64,000 bases of DNA. Source: Bacillota bacterium (GTDB lineage: Bacteria > Bacillota > Clostridia > Acetivibrionales > JAMNXU01). Numbering within the stretch: position 1 is the stretch's first letter; every line of letters starts with the position of its first letter. Positions 26,652 through 36,199 of this stretch are shown in pieces. A program made the translations under genes and the position numbers. The stretch lies in assembly GCA_023623175.1 (NCBI GenBank), contig JAMNXU010000013.1, forward strand, positions 67,933 to 131,932. Reading direction: 5' to 3'. The notes below the pieces were generated by a model that saw nothing but the letters and a program-made list of their open reading frames with translations, was not told the origin of the DNA and made no database searches.

Positions 26652-26957
26652 TGCATACCACCTTTACCCTGTTTTATTCATTACTGAAACTAACACATTT
26701 TTGTGGAGATTTTATGAAGAAGAGCATTAAGATTTATATTTCCCGTCAGCGCGTTTTTACGTGGTATTAATTTACAGGGGTCGTATCTCCGCCCTGCTAT
26801 TATTCATTTATGCGGCAAAAAAATAAGGATGTTTTTGTGTGAATTTGCACAATAAATATGTTGTTATATGGTATAGTTGAGTAGATGGGATAAATTGAAG
26901 GAAGACAGAGCAGTTTTTCTGATTGCCAAAGTAATTCAGGCATATGGAGTGGATCGC

Positions 26958-27812
26958 ATGGAAACAATGCTGGAAATGCTTAAGTATATTCAGTCATTTT
27001 CAAATAATGCCCTGGATACTTTTTTTGAACTTGTAACCATGCTGGGAGAAGAACATTTCTTTATTATCATTATGGCAATCATTTATTGGTGTTTCAACAA
27101 GTCACTGGGTTATAAACTTGCATTTGTCTGCCTTACAGGTCTGACTGTCAATACCATTATAAAAGAAATAGTTAAATTCTCAAGACCTATAGGATATGAA
27201 GGCATTAAATCAATCAGAGTAAAAACCGCTGAGGGTTATTCATTTCCAAGTGCACACACACAGCAATCAGCCTCGTTTTTTACAATACTGATGATGTATT
27301 TCAGGAAAAAATGGCTCTATTTCACAGGCATATCAGCGATGCTGTTGGTTGGTTTGTCAAGGATGTACCTGGGAGTCCACTGGCCAAGCGATGTCCTTGG
27401 CGGATTGATTATCGGAATACTGTGGGTTTTGGCTGCAGGCAGGATATTTGATTGGTCAAAAGAAAAGGGAAATCCCTGGCTCCTGGGAGTTCTTGTAATA
27501 CCAATGTTTACAGGCCTGTTGTTTTTCAAAACTGCTGCTTATTATAAAATCGTTGCCACGCTGATTACATTTTGGATTGGATATATTATCGAAAATAAAT
27601 ACATTAATTTTTTAACGAAGGCAATTTGGTGGAAGCAAATTATTAAGCTTGCAACAGGGATATCCGGCCTGGTTCTCATTAAAGAATCCTATGAAAAATT
27701 ACTGCCCCCCTCCATATATAGTGATCTTTTGGGTTTTGCCTTAATGGGAATTTGGATGACAATAGTATCACCCGTAATATTTCGCGTGTTACATATTGAG
27801 GAAAGAATATAA
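26958..27812 (+). CDS. PAP2-superfamily membrane phosphatase
   Basis: A 284-residue polytopic membrane protein with the three phosphatase motifs: KEIVKFSRP (KxxxxxxRP), PSAHTQ (PSGH-like) and SRMYLGVHWPSDVLGG (SRxxxxxHxxxD). Such enzymes dephosphorylate lipid phosphates such as undecaprenyl pyrophosphate or phosphatidic acid at the outer face. The ATG at 26958 is preceded by GGAG at 8 nt; the upstream in-frame TTG at 26877 has none. A candidate promoter (TTGCAC, 16 bp, TATGGT) lies near 26850-26880. Substrate not determined. Confidence 0.9.
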   Translation: METMLEMLKYIQSFSNNALDTFFELVTMLGEEHFFIIIMAIIYWCFNKSLGYKLAFVCLTGLTVNTIIKEIVKFSRPIGYEGIKSIRVKTAEGYSFPSAHTQQSASFFTILMMYFRKKWLYFTGISAMLLVGLSRMYLGVHWPSDVLGGLIIGILWVLAAGRIFDWSKEKGNPWLLGVLVIPMFTGLLFFKTAAYYKIVATLITFWIGYIIENKYINFLTKAIWWKQIIKLATGISGLVLIKESYEKLLPPSIYSDLLGFALMGIWMTIVSPVIFRVLHIEERI

Positions 27813-27887
27813 TTAGCTTTCACTATGCAGGCGTCTCAGGTGCGAAAATGGAAAACGAGACAATCTCATTAAAGTTTGCCCTTCTCG

Positions 27888-28120
27888 TTAATTTGGCATA
27901 TGCCTTGCATATATACCTTGCGTTTTCAAAAGATTCTTGAAGAAACTAACATCATATTCTTCACTGATAATATCATACCAGTATTTCCTTCCCAAATATA
28001 CTTTCTTCCCGACAAACGTGAAACTTACCATGATTTCAGGATTATCGCGATCTAAAATTTACCAATAGCCTCATATTCAACCAAGGCAGTGATAATTTCC
28101 GATTGCTCCGTGAATTTTGA
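27888..28120 (-). pseudogene. Decayed small gene, family unknown
   Basis: Two reading frames on the minus strand look coding but are shifted by one base at about 28053: an upstream piece ending EIITALVEYEAIGKF and a downstream piece of 54 codons containing MVSFTFVGKKVYLG and KYWYDIISEEYDVSFFKNLL, ending TAA at 27888. Together they resemble one protein of 75-80 residues or more. No start or ribosome site is left upstream because the radical SAM gene begins there. Family not recognised. The rest of 27813-28130 shows nothing else. Confidence 0.4.
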
Positions 28121-28130
28121 TCACACATCT

Positions 28131-29255
28131 CTATATAACCAGTTCCCCGGGTCTAAAACCGGCAGGCAGCTCTTCTTCGATTAAAAATTTGAAACTGTCA
28201 TCGCGCAGTATTGGCAGAAACACCTCATATGGTATTTCAGAAAATTCGCAGTAGTAATCGCTGGCCCCGAACCATTTGCCCTCCTTGCTGCTCAGGTTTA
28301 AACCCCTGGCGAATTTCGTATAGTTTGAACAATCGTGCACTACTAAATCCCACTTCTCATCATCAGCTATTTTCATTAATTTCAGGGTCAGTTCCCTGCT
28401 CCAGACGGGCGATATATAGCCATGCCTTGAGATATACATGTTTTCGCCATAATAATTGCCTATGTTGTTTTCATTCAAATGCAATTCCGCACAATTGATG
28501 AAGTCTGGTTTTGTATCCAGGATGGCCTGCTTTTTCTTAAGAAAAGCCGAGAAGAACTCCGGGAACATGGGAGATTCAATGCCAACACTTTTAATATATT
28601 TTTTGGCAATGGCAATGTTCCCGATAACTTTGTCTGAACAGTTGGAAGCAGCCAGGTTGAAACGTATCTCATCAAGGCCGGCTTCTCCCAGGGCTTTCAA
28701 TGACTCTTCCGTAGCGAGGAGCCCGTTTGTATACAGGTGTTGATGAACATCCGCATCCCTGAATTTCCTTATAACCGGATAGTATTTTTCAATTTCCATG
28801 AACGGCTCCAGAAAAACGTAGGAAACGCCTGTGGGTTTCTTGTGTATGGAAAGGAGCAAATCAATATCTTTCTCATAAAACTTTGTGCCGCCAATTTCCC
28901 ACATGCCCTCTCCGACCGGCGGAATGTTGTCCAGCTCCTCGTAATTATAACAGAACTTGCACTCTATGTTGCATTTGTTTGTTTTCCTGACCGCGCTCAA
29001 ACCGGTTCCCAAAAGGCAGGAACGGCATCCCTTCGGAAACTTGCTTTCATCTCCCACAAAATAAGTCCTGTTTTCCAGGGTTTTCAATCCTTTGATTTGC
29101 GACATTAATATTTCGTTCCTGTGGTCAACGGCTGCCTCAATTTGCGCAAAGGTGGAGTATACGATTTCCAGTTGTTTTGCAGTTAATTCCTCGCCCTCCG
29201 GCAGAGATGAAAAAAATTCAAACCATAATAGCGCATCTTTCTTTGAAATTTTCAC
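28131..29255 (-). CDS. Radical SAM family protein
   Basis: A protein of about 374 residues. The cluster motif is CNIECKFCYNY (CxxxCxxC, around residue 95), preceded by another cysteine pair in CRSCLLG. A TIM-barrel-like series follows (YVFLEPFMEIEKYYPVIRKF; HLYTNGLLATEESL; EIRFNLAASNC). The protein has no SPASM-like cysteine cluster at its end. The GTG at 29255 is preceded by GGAGG at 10 nt; an in-frame ATG at 29285 has none. No neighbouring substrate peptide or partner was found; reaction unknown. Confidence 0.8.
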   Translation of the reverse strand: MKISKKDALLWFEFFSSLPEGEELTAKQLEIVYSTFAQIEAAVDHRNEILMSQIKGLKTLENRTYFVGDESKFPKGCRSCLLGTGLSAVRKTNKCNIECKFCYNYEELDNIPPVGEGMWEIGGTKFYEKDIDLLLSIHKKPTGVSYVFLEPFMEIEKYYPVIRKFRDADVHQHLYTNGLLATEESLKALGEAGLDEIRFNLAASNCSDKVIGNIAIAKKYIKSVGIESPMFPEFFSAFLKKKQAILDTKPDFINCAELHLNENNIGNYYGENMYISRHGYISPVWSRELTLKLMKIADDEKWDLVVHDCSNYTKFARGLNLSSKEGKWFGASDYYCEFSEIPYEVFLPILRDDSFKFLIEEELPAGFRPGELVI

Positions 29256-29714
29256 GTTGCACACGCCTCCGATCAAGGTTACCATTACCGGGCATGATAA
29301 TTGTCAATTACCTAACAGAAAATTTTCAACATTATTCCGACCTTTATCCCATATTTATCGTCCTGATACTGGTATCTCTGGTGATGCACAATAATTTATG
29401 ATAACAGAATTTTATTGTATTTTCTACTAACGAGAATTTTTACTGTACTGACCACTGTTTCGACGGGTATCTTGCAAAACTGCATTACTGATCTTCACCT
29501 TGGCAAGCAGCCTTATTTTAACCGACAATCCGCGGTATTTAAGCGGGCAAATGGGTTATGCCAGGAAGATAAAGCTGTTTGAGAAATCCCTGCGCTTTTA
29601 AAGGCCATGTCGGATATGTGACAATGGTGATGAGAATTGCACTTACCGGTCGTACCAATACCCCAATTCAGTTAGATTCTAAGGCATCCAGTAACCGGAG
29701 AGTCAATAAAATAT
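29256..29714. other. Intergenic region without an intact gene
   Basis: About 460 bp with no convincing gene. On the plus strand a 44-codon frame without start (29468-29602) encodes a hydrophobic stretch followed by TDNPRYLSGQMGYARKIKLF and a stop, and a hydrophobic frame ends at 29401; these may be remnants of a decayed membrane protein gene. Promoters for the leftward radical SAM gene should lie near 29290. Confidence 0.35.
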
Positions 29715-32324
29715 TTAAATATTTTCCTGTCTCATCGCATCGAGAATGTTCTCCTTCTTTATCTTCGCACCGGAGTAAAGCATGGATGTACCGACGATGA
29801 CAAAAACCGCTGCCACGGCAATCACTATGCTGTTCCAGGGTAATGCAAAATCATAGTAAAAAGAATGCGTAAACGAGCGATAGAGCAGCAACATCGCAAT
29901 CCCGCTGAGGGGCAGGCCGTAGAGCAGTGCTTTTATGCCATAGAAAATACTTTCATAGTTTATCATCTTGCTGAACCCGCGGGGCGTCATACCTACCGAC
30001 CTTAGCATGGCAAACTCGCGGCGGCGCAGCGCAATACTCGTGGAAATCGTGTTGAAAATATTCGCAATGGAGATAAGAGTAATCAGCGTGATAAATCCAT
30101 AGGTAAAAATCAATTCGAAAAGGAGCACCTTTTCATTTTGCTTCCTGTCTTCGTGGTGGTTCTGGATATAGGAAAAACTCTCCGGCCTGTCTTCCATGGC
30201 CTCCTCCGTAGCCAAGGGATCAGTACTTTTTATGTAGACACGGGTCCGCGGCAATGTAATACCCATTTTTATTGCCAGCTGCTCAAAAGTTTCTTCAGAT
30301 ACAATAATACTCAATCCGTCCGTCCCCGCTTCATAAACACCCTCGGGACGCTCACCGGACAGGGCTGTAACTTCGATCTGATCAATATATTCTCCATAGC
30401 TGTCTTCCGCATTCCTGCCGGAACCCGGCATATATACATCGAGCTTATCTCCTGCCTTTGCTTCACTGGTTTTGACCTCGACAAACTTGCCCGCTTCATA
30501 GTCCCGGTAGGTGGTTCTGTTAATAAGGATCCCCGTGAACACACCGGGATCAGTTAGCCTGTCAAAATCGGCTCCTGCCCTCTCTGCATATCTTTTCAGC
30601 GCTTCATCATCCAGGTAGTTAATATAAAGGTAACAGAAATATTTCCCATCCCTGTAAACACCGCTATTATAGCTGCCATGGGTGTCATCAGCAAAACCCG
30701 GCTTTTTCCTCAGCTTCTCCGGTACCATTTTTTCATCGAGCCAGGTGACGCATGCGAAATTGTTCATAAAAGCATATTCTGAAATTTCTTTCCGCGAATT
30801 CAGCCAGTCCTTCAAATCCGTATCTGCATTCACACCCCAGTCAAGAATAGCTTCGATGTCATACTGGATCTGGCTCCGGGTTAATTGAATCGATTTCCTG
30901 AAATTCTCCGTGAAAAAGGATATTGACAGAAACAGGACAATACTTATTACTATGGAAAAAATAGTGGCTTTATAGCGCTTGCGGTTGCGCTTGAGATTTT
31001 TAAGACCTATTTCGGCTTCAATGCCGAAGAGCATCCGCACCAGCCTGGAAGTTTTGACTGTTTTGCGCGTAATTCTGAAATCCGTTGCCTGGCGAATAGC
31101 GTCGATGGCCGAAATCCGCGACGCTCTCAGCGCAGGCATATATGTGGAAATAAAAATAGTGAGTATGGAAACTGCGCAGGCCAGCACCAATGACATGGGT
31201 GTAACCTTCACCAGGAGCTTTTCAGAAGTACTTGCTTCCAGGAGTTTGTTCTTATTGATCAGGAAAAAGGTAATCCCAAGGCCACCCAGCCCGCTCAGGA
31301 TGCCAATGGGAATACTGATCAACCCGATAACGGCCCCTTCAAAAAATACAGAATTTCGCTTCTGGATTCTCGTGGCCCCTACGCTGGACAGCATCCCCAA
31401 ATAGCGCGAGCGCTCGCCTACAGAAATGGCAAAGGAATTATAAATCAAGGCAACGGCTCCTATGATGATAATGCCCATAATGACTGATAAAAGTCCCGTA
31501 AAGGTTTGCCGCAAATTATCATACCTTGTAACACCGTAAAAACGCAGGAGATTGTCATTAAAATTAACGGACTCTATATCATGCCTGTCGGCCAATTTCC
31601 GGGCATCGGAATAAAGGGAACGCCTGATCTTTTTCAGGACCACTGATGCGTCCACTCTTTCCCCGGCGGTAAGCCCGCTCTCGTCAATAAAGCCAAAAGC
31701 CCTGAACCTCGTAGCCGATTCTCCTGCAGGAGGCTTCATAATTCCAACCACTTTAAAGGCAGCAGTTTCGCGCTTAACGAAGGCTTCATTGCTTTTGTTG
31801 TTATTGCCTCCGCTGTTGTTCCCGGAATCTGTATCCAGGAGCACGATTTCGCCAATATCTACTGTAATTTCATCTCCAGGCTGATAATTCACCTTCGATT
31901 TTTTTATAACACTCTCGGAAATTACGACCTCATTCTCCTTTTGGGGCAGGCGGCCGACAGTCAATTTTACGGGATATTTCTCAAAACCGGTCCCGCTGAA
32001 TTCTTTTATGGATAAATAGAACTTGTTTCCGTCCGGATTTTCCCCGATAAACGCAAGGCCGCGGTTCCTGCTTAAAAACACCGTCCCGGTGTTTTCATCT
32101 TCCCTGATAGCATCTATCTGCTGCGTATTGACATTTTCGTATATGACATGCCATTCACCGTTTCTGTTTATTTCATCCCTTATAAAAAGGTCCAGGAAAG
32201 ACACTCCCAGCGTAGTTACGGCAGTTATCATGGCCACTGCGATAATAACACCGATGATGGTGACAAGGGTTCTTCTTTTGTTCAGTCTTAAATGTTTCAG
32301 GGTTAAGCGGTTAACAATGTTCAT
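29715..32324 (-). CDS. FtsX-type ABC transporter permease (Bce-like)
   Basis: An 869-residue membrane protein with an N-terminal helix (residues 15-38), a large extracytoplasmic domain (40-270), three helices with SVGATRIQKRNSVFFEGAVIG in the FtsX fold (about 275-400), a second extracytoplasmic domain (about 470-735), and a last FtsX block with RREFAMLRSVGMTPRGFSKMI. Such permeases export or sense antimicrobial peptides. It lies 29 bp after the ATPase gene. The RR-kinase-ATPase-permease order is that of bacitracin-type resistance modules, although the large domain layout is longer than in BceB. Confidence 0.9.
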   Translation of the reverse strand: MNIVNRLTLKHLRLNKRRTLVTIIGVIIAVAMITAVTTLGVSFLDLFIRDEINRNGEWHVIYENVNTQQIDAIREDENTGTVFLSRNRGLAFIGENPDGNKFYLSIKEFSGTGFEKYPVKLTVGRLPQKENEVVISESVIKKSKVNYQPGDEITVDIGEIVLLDTDSGNNSGGNNNKSNEAFVKRETAAFKVVGIMKPPAGESATRFRAFGFIDESGLTAGERVDASVVLKKIRRSLYSDARKLADRHDIESVNFNDNLLRFYGVTRYDNLRQTFTGLLSVIMGIIIIGAVALIYNSFAISVGERSRYLGMLSSVGATRIQKRNSVFFEGAVIGLISIPIGILSGLGGLGITFFLINKNKLLEASTSEKLLVKVTPMSLVLACAVSILTIFISTYMPALRASRISAIDAIRQATDFRITRKTVKTSRLVRMLFGIEAEIGLKNLKRNRKRYKATIFSIVISIVLFLSISFFTENFRKSIQLTRSQIQYDIEAILDWGVNADTDLKDWLNSRKEISEYAFMNNFACVTWLDEKMVPEKLRKKPGFADDTHGSYNSGVYRDGKYFCYLYINYLDDEALKRYAERAGADFDRLTDPGVFTGILINRTTYRDYEAGKFVEVKTSEAKAGDKLDVYMPGSGRNAEDSYGEYIDQIEVTALSGERPEGVYEAGTDGLSIIVSEETFEQLAIKMGITLPRTRVYIKSTDPLATEEAMEDRPESFSYIQNHHEDRKQNEKVLLFELIFTYGFITLITLISIANIFNTISTSIALRRREFAMLRSVGMTPRGFSKMINYESIFYGIKALLYGLPLSGIAMLLLYRSFTHSFYYDFALPWNSIVIAVAAVFVIVGTSMLYSGAKIKKENILDAMRQENI

Positions 32325-32353
32325 GGACGGATTACCTCCTCCCTGGCAATGCG

Positions 32354-33004
32354 TCAGTCTTCAATGGCCAGTATCCTGTCCGCCTGGAGAGCGATACGTT
32401 CGTCGTGGGTAATGATTATCAGGGTTTGTTTTAACTGCCTGTTGAACATCTTCAGGAGATTGATTATTTCACTGGAATTCTTGCTGTCCAGGTTGCCCGT
32501 AGGCTCATCCGCCAGCATGAGCGCCGGATTGTTTATCAATGCGCGTCCTATGGAAACCCGTTGCTGCTGGCCGCCGGAAAGCTGGTTGGGTAAATGGTTC
32601 AAACGGTCCTCAAGTTTCAAAGCCCTGACGATATCTTTAAAATGCTTTTTATCAACCTTCTGCCGGTCCAGCAAAAGAGGCAGCTTGATGTTTTCTTCCA
32701 CGGTCAGGACGGGAATCAGGTTGTAAAACTGGTATATCAGGCCGATCTGCCTCCGCCTGAATATGGCCAGCCTGGTTTCGTTCAGGGAATAAATATCCTG
32801 GCCTTCAATATATACCTTGCCGCTTGTCGGCCTGTCCACACCGCCGATAAGATGAAGCAGGGTTGACTTACCCGAGCCGGAAGGACCGACAACAGCCACG
32901 AACTCACCTTTCCGCACGGAAAAAGAGACGTTGTCCAGGGCTCTCACAGCCGTTTCGCCCTCGCCGTATATTTTTGTCAGATTCTCAACACGCAATATCT
33001 CCAT
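32354..33004 (-). CDS. ABC transporter ATP-binding protein (Bce/MacB type)
   Basis: A 216-residue ATPase. Walker A GPSGSGKST (around residue 41), Q-loop IGLIYQFYNLIPVLTVEENI, signature LSGGQQQRVSIGRAL, Walker B LMLADEPTGNLD and H-loop ITHDE are all intact. The sequence is typical of LolD/BceA-type exporters paired with FtsX permeases. The ATG at 33004 has GGGGG 8 nt upstream; ATG 33019 lies too close to any site. A regulator-binding palindrome lies 69 bp upstream. Confidence 0.95.
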   Translation of the reverse strand: MEILRVENLTKIYGEGETAVRALDNVSFSVRKGEFVAVVGPSGSGKSTLLHLIGGVDRPTSGKVYIEGQDIYSLNETRLAIFRRRQIGLIYQFYNLIPVLTVEENIKLPLLLDRQKVDKKHFKDIVRALKLEDRLNHLPNQLSGGQQQRVSIGRALINNPALMLADEPTGNLDSKNSSEIINLLKMFNRQLKQTLIIITHDERIALQADRILAIED

Positions 33005-33072
33005 TACTAAAACCCCCATTCTTTACGGGTTTAGTTTACCTGTCGAATATGACTCTGCAGTGACTCCAATTA

Positions 33073-33086
33073 TTACAATTTTGTCA
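33073..33086 (-). promoter_or_regulatory. Bce-type response-regulator binding site
   Basis: On the minus strand this reads TGACAAAATTGTAA, matching the known BceR-type consensus TNACA-N4-TGTAA exactly. It lies 69 bp before the ATPase start and downstream of the kinase gene, where a promoter controlled by the neighbouring response regulator is expected. Confidence 0.65.
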
Positions 33087-33335
33087 CCCGGATGTTTTCA
33101 CAAAACTGGTAACCTGCAGTTATATCGTACCGATATCATACCGGACATTTTCTCCCGGCTCCTGACTTCAGGGCAATCACAGAAAACGAGTCCGGGACCG
33201 GGGCCGGGATTCAGGGCTCAAGCTGACAGAATCAAGCCCGGATTCGCAAGAAACAGAACCGGATTAACAGGTATTAACCTTACATTGAAGAGTATAAAAA
33301 TAAAGCCCGGGAATAACGCCAGGACCTAAAAAAAC

Positions 33336-34346
33336 TTATATTATCTGTTTATAAAACTTAATTGTAAACTCTGTTCCTTCCCCTTCTTTGCTTTTAACTT
33401 CAATATTTCCCATCTGGGCGGTAATGATGCTGTGAGCCAGGTTCAAACCGATGCCCACGCTTTCATCACTGGAATTCTTTCCTTTATAGAAACGCTTGAA
33501 AATATTGGGAATATCTTCTTTCGCAATACCACGACCGTTATCCCTGATCCTGATTTCCGTATACAGGGGATTTTCCCTGAAAGCTATGGTGATTTTTCCG
33601 CCCTGGGGCGTATGCTCCACGCAATTTTTCAGGATATTGGTCAAGGCTTCCGCTGTCCAGTTCAAATCAACGCTGCACGTTGCCGACTCATCACCTTCTA
33701 TGGCCAGGGTTTGCTCCCTGATGTCCATCGGGATCAGGACAGGCTCCAGGGCCTTTTTAACGAGGCTCTGTACTGATATTGCCTCACGTTTGAACCGGAC
33801 AGTGCCGGCATCAATTTTCGATACTTTCAGCAAGGAAGAGATCAGCCAGTCAATCCGTTCCAACTGGCCGCTTATATTATTGATAAACTCAGCCCTTTTC
33901 TCCCCATCCAGTTCCGTATTCCTGAGCAAATCTGTCATTACCATCATTGAGGTAAGAGGGGTTTTCAACTGGTGGGAAATATCGGCCATGGCATTGGTCA
34001 GCCGGATTTTATCCTGCTGCAAAAGGCTGCTCTGCTCCGCCAGTTTAAGTGTCACCTTGTAAATGTCATTTTTTAAAATACTCAGTTCCCCTTCGCGGTT
34101 GTCCCTTATGTCCAAGGTATAATCACCGCTGCTGATTTTTCGTACATAGAATGAAAGCATGGCAATTTCCCTGTAACGCCAGGCCGTAAAAACAATGGTA
34201 CAGGCAATGAGCAGCAACGTGCCCAGCAAAGTGAACAAAGCTGCAACTTCAGTGTAAAAATACGCTCCGGTTGTCGCAGCCGCTCCTATTCCTGCCATAA
34301 TCAGCAAAAGAACCCTGATCTCCCTGTTGCGCCACAATTTACCCAC
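33336..34346 (-). CDS. Intramembrane-sensing histidine kinase (Bce-like)
   Basis: A 336-residue kinase with two N-terminal helices (residues 10-30 and 33-53) joined by only a few residues, so there is no extracytoplasmic sensor domain, as in kinases that take their signal from a partner ABC transporter. A short HAMP-like region leads to the H-box ADISHQLKTPLTSMMV (around residue 120), an N-box NILKNCVEHT, G1 RDNGRGIAKED and G2 VGIGLNLAHSII. It begins directly after the response regulator stop, so the two are co-translated. Confidence 0.92.
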   Translation of the reverse strand: MGKLWRNREIRVLLLIMAGIGAAATTGAYFYTEVAALFTLLGTLLLIACTIVFTAWRYREIAMLSFYVRKISSGDYTLDIRDNREGELSILKNDIYKVTLKLAEQSSLLQQDKIRLTNAMADISHQLKTPLTSMMVMTDLLRNTELDGEKRAEFINNISGQLERIDWLISSLLKVSKIDAGTVRFKREAISVQSLVKKALEPVLIPMDIREQTLAIEGDESATCSVDLNWTAEALTNILKNCVEHTPQGGKITIAFRENPLYTEIRIRDNGRGIAKEDIPNIFKRFYKGKNSSDESVGIGLNLAHSIITAQMGNIEVKSKEGEGTEFTIKFYKQII

Positions 34347-34348
34347 AA

Positions 34349-35050
34349 TTATTCACCAGCCTTGTAACCCAAACCCCGTACCGTTTTAATCAGAGTGGGG
34401 TTCTGGGGATCATCTTCCAGTTTATCTCTTAGCCTTTTAATATAGACTGTCAGCGTGTTGTCATTTACAAAATCGCCGGCCACATCCCAGATATGTTCCA
34501 AAAGCTGATTGCGTGTAAGGACCTGCCCGATATTATTTGCAAAAATCAGCAGCAAACGGTACTCCAAGGCCGTCAGGGTGATTTCCTCCCCGTTTTTGTA
34601 AACCTTGCCGGAAAGGGTGTCGATTTGCAGGTTTTCGAGTTTAATGACCGCCTTATTCTCTTTTAAAATATCCTGTTGCCTGCTGTACCGGCGTAAAACG
34701 GATTTTATCCTGGAAATGAGTTCGCGGACGCGAAAAGGCTTCGTTATGTAATCATCGGCTCCCATGTCAAGACCCATTACCACATTGACCTCATCATCCA
34801 CTGCCGAAAGGAAAATCACGGGAATATCCCTCTTCTTCTTAACAAGCCTGCAAAGGTCATAACCGCTGCCGTCAGGCAATGACAGGTCAAAAAGGCACAG
34901 GTCGAACTGGCCCAGGTTTTCTGCAATGACCTTTCGAGCACTTTCGGCATCATAACAAAGGACTGTAATAAAATTCTCCTGCTCAAGAGAATATTCCAGT
35001 CCGGCAGCCAGCACCCTGTCGTCTTCCACGAGCAATATTTTTACGGCCAA
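34349..35050 (-). CDS. OmpR-family response regulator (Bce-like module)
   Basis: A 233-residue regulator. Receiver domain (residues 1-118) with VEDD, phospho-acceptor LFDLSLPDG and ITKPFR; winged-helix DNA-binding domain (130-232) ending LIKTVRGLGYKAGE. First gene of a module: regulator, kinase, then, after 331 bp with the operator, ATPase and permease. It is expected to activate the ABC genes when the transporter detects its substrate. Confidence 0.93.
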   Translation of the reverse strand: MAVKILLVEDDRVLAAGLEYSLEQENFITVLCYDAESARKVIAENLGQFDLCLFDLSLPDGSGYDLCRLVKKKRDIPVIFLSAVDDEVNVVMGLDMGADDYITKPFRVRELISRIKSVLRRYSRQQDILKENKAVIKLENLQIDTLSGKVYKNGEEITLTALEYRLLLIFANNIGQVLTRNQLLEHIWDVAGDFVNDNTLTVYIKRLRDKLEDDPQNPTLIKTVRGLGYKAGE

Positions 35051-35224
35051 TTCCTGTCACCTCCATTGTTACTTAAAGAATATCATAAAAAATAATGGAT
35101 GTTGCTAATGTAATACACGGTTGTTTTACTGTAAAACAGGGGCGGCTGCTGCAACAGGGAAGTAAAATATGCATATTTTAAGTATGCCGGCAAAAAATAA
35201 ATGAAAATGGAAAAAGGAGAATTT

Positions 35225-35365
35225 ATGATGATAAGCGCATTCAGGAAGAAGACCCGGACCCTGTGCCCTGTTTGCAAAAAGAATATGTACCTGGTTTATT
35301 TCCATAACGGTACCAGGAGCTTAATGTGCCTCGGCTGCCATTTCGGGTTCAACTATAAATCATAA
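35225..35365 (+). CDS. Small zinc-ribbon protein
   Basis: A 46-residue protein. LCPVCKKNM and LMCLGCHFGFNYKS give two CxxC pairs 18 residues apart, as in a zinc ribbon; the N-terminus is basic (SAFRKKTRT). GGAG lies 5 nt before the ATG at 35225 and 8 nt before the next ATG at 35228. Family not recognised; role unknown, possibly nucleic-acid or protein binding. Confidence 0.65.
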   Translation: MMISAFRKKTRTLCPVCKKNMYLVYFHNGTRSLMCLGCHFGFNYKS

Positions 35366-35578
35366 TTTTGGCCGGTTTCCTGGATTGCTGATGATGCCGA
35401 TTAATCATGTCTATTAATCATGCCGGTCAATCATTTATGGACAATATCAAATATCTTCCAATGTCTGTTAGTTCAACCCGCAGGACTCCATGGTCTATTA
35501 ATAGCTCCGGGCTTTCAGGGAGCGGAATCACTTTTTTAATCAGCCAAATTAAAGATTCTGATTTCTTATATAAAAATA

Positions 35579-35606
35579 TTGACAAAACAAGGTGGACTGT
35601 TATAAT
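35579..35606 (+). promoter_or_regulatory. Sigma-A promoter for the larE-metC region
   Basis: TTGACA (35579-35584) and TATAAT (35601-35606) match both consensus hexamers exactly, with a 16-bp spacer. Transcription would begin near 35613, about 280 bp before the larE fragment. Confidence 0.75.
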
Positions 35607-35630
35607 TAACGTTAAATAATAAAATTATAA

Positions 35631-35643
35631 ATCCTATCGGAAT
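35631..35643 (+). promoter_or_regulatory. Possible repressor operator at the larE-metC promoter
   Basis: ATCCTATCGGAAT is an imperfect palindrome of the TCC-N4-GGA type, 18 bp downstream of the predicted transcription start. The form is reminiscent of Rrf2-family (CymR/IscR-like) sites, which would suit a sulfur gene, but I cannot confirm it. Confidence 0.3.
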
Positions 35644-35740
35644 ACTACGAATTAAAATGAGGCCCTGTTTAAACGGCCGTTAATTTTTAACCTATATCCA
35701 ACTAAAAATATATGAATACTAATATATAGTGAGGTGCCCC

Positions 35741-35854
35741 ATGAAAAACATTCACGTCAATCTCTTAATTCTTAATGGCAAGACTCTCCTGGTAAAACTG
35801 AACCGTATAAATGAGAGCCGGGGCATGAATCTACGCGAAAATGATAAATTTTAA
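35741..35854 (+). CDS. Possible 37-residue leader or degenerate small ORF
   Basis: An ATG with GAGG 6 nt upstream opens a 37-codon frame (MKNIHVNLLILNGKTLL...) ending 43 bp before the larE fragment. The first 20 residues look like one beta-strand pair; the rest is polar. It could be a leader peptide, or the relic of a small sulfur-carrier-like protein. No family recognised. Confidence 0.35.
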   Translation: MKNIHVNLLILNGKTLLVKLNRINESRGMNLRENDKF

Positions 35855-35896
35855 CCGGGCGAAACGGGAGTTAGCATGGGGGGAGGTAATAATAAA

Positions 35897-36199
35897 ATGG
35901 TGCCGGAAAAAGCTAAAACCAAACTAAATATGCTGAAAACCCTTCTGAAGACACTTGAAAGCGTAGCTGTTGCCTTTTCAGGCGGAGTTGACAGCACTTT
36001 TCTGCTGAAAGTGGCAAGCGAGGTTCTTGGAGATAATGTAATAGCCGTTACTGCGCGTTCATCCACCTACCCCGAAAGAGAATTCAGGGAAGCCTGCGAG
36101 TATGCCGCAGCCTTTGGAGTGAAGCACATAGTAATTGAATCGGAAGAGCTGGATATCGAAGGTTTTGCCGAAAATCCGGTCAATCGGTGCTTGCAGTAA
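35897..36199 (+). pseudogene. larE: Truncated LarE-type ATP-dependent sulfur transferase
   Basis: About 100 residues of the N-terminal PP-loop domain remain: VAVAFSGGVDSTFLLKVASEVLG (ATP pyrophosphatase loop), TARSSTYPEREF, and ENPVNRC, which in LarE is the start of the NPxxRCYxCK region with the sacrificial cysteine. Directly after NPVNRC the frame changes to LQ and a stop, while the other frame runs on as a trans-sulfuration enzyme. The remaining ~170 residues are absent. The ATG at 35897 has a strong GGGGGGAGG site 10 nt upstream. LarE makes the nickel-pincer cofactor in lactate racemase systems. Confidence 0.8.

Larger units (their letters stand above)
35366..35740. other. Intergenic region with a strong promoter and possible operator
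   Basis: No gene is seen. A sigma-A-type promoter is at 35579-35606 and an imperfect palindrome at 35631-35643 (listed separately). From 35390 to 35520 the sequence has no recognised feature. Confidence 0.5.

Noticed and set aside
35613-35896. SAM riboswitch (S-box) or T-box before the larE-metC region
   Set aside because: No S-box core or TGGAACC-type T-box sequence and no terminator in the leader.
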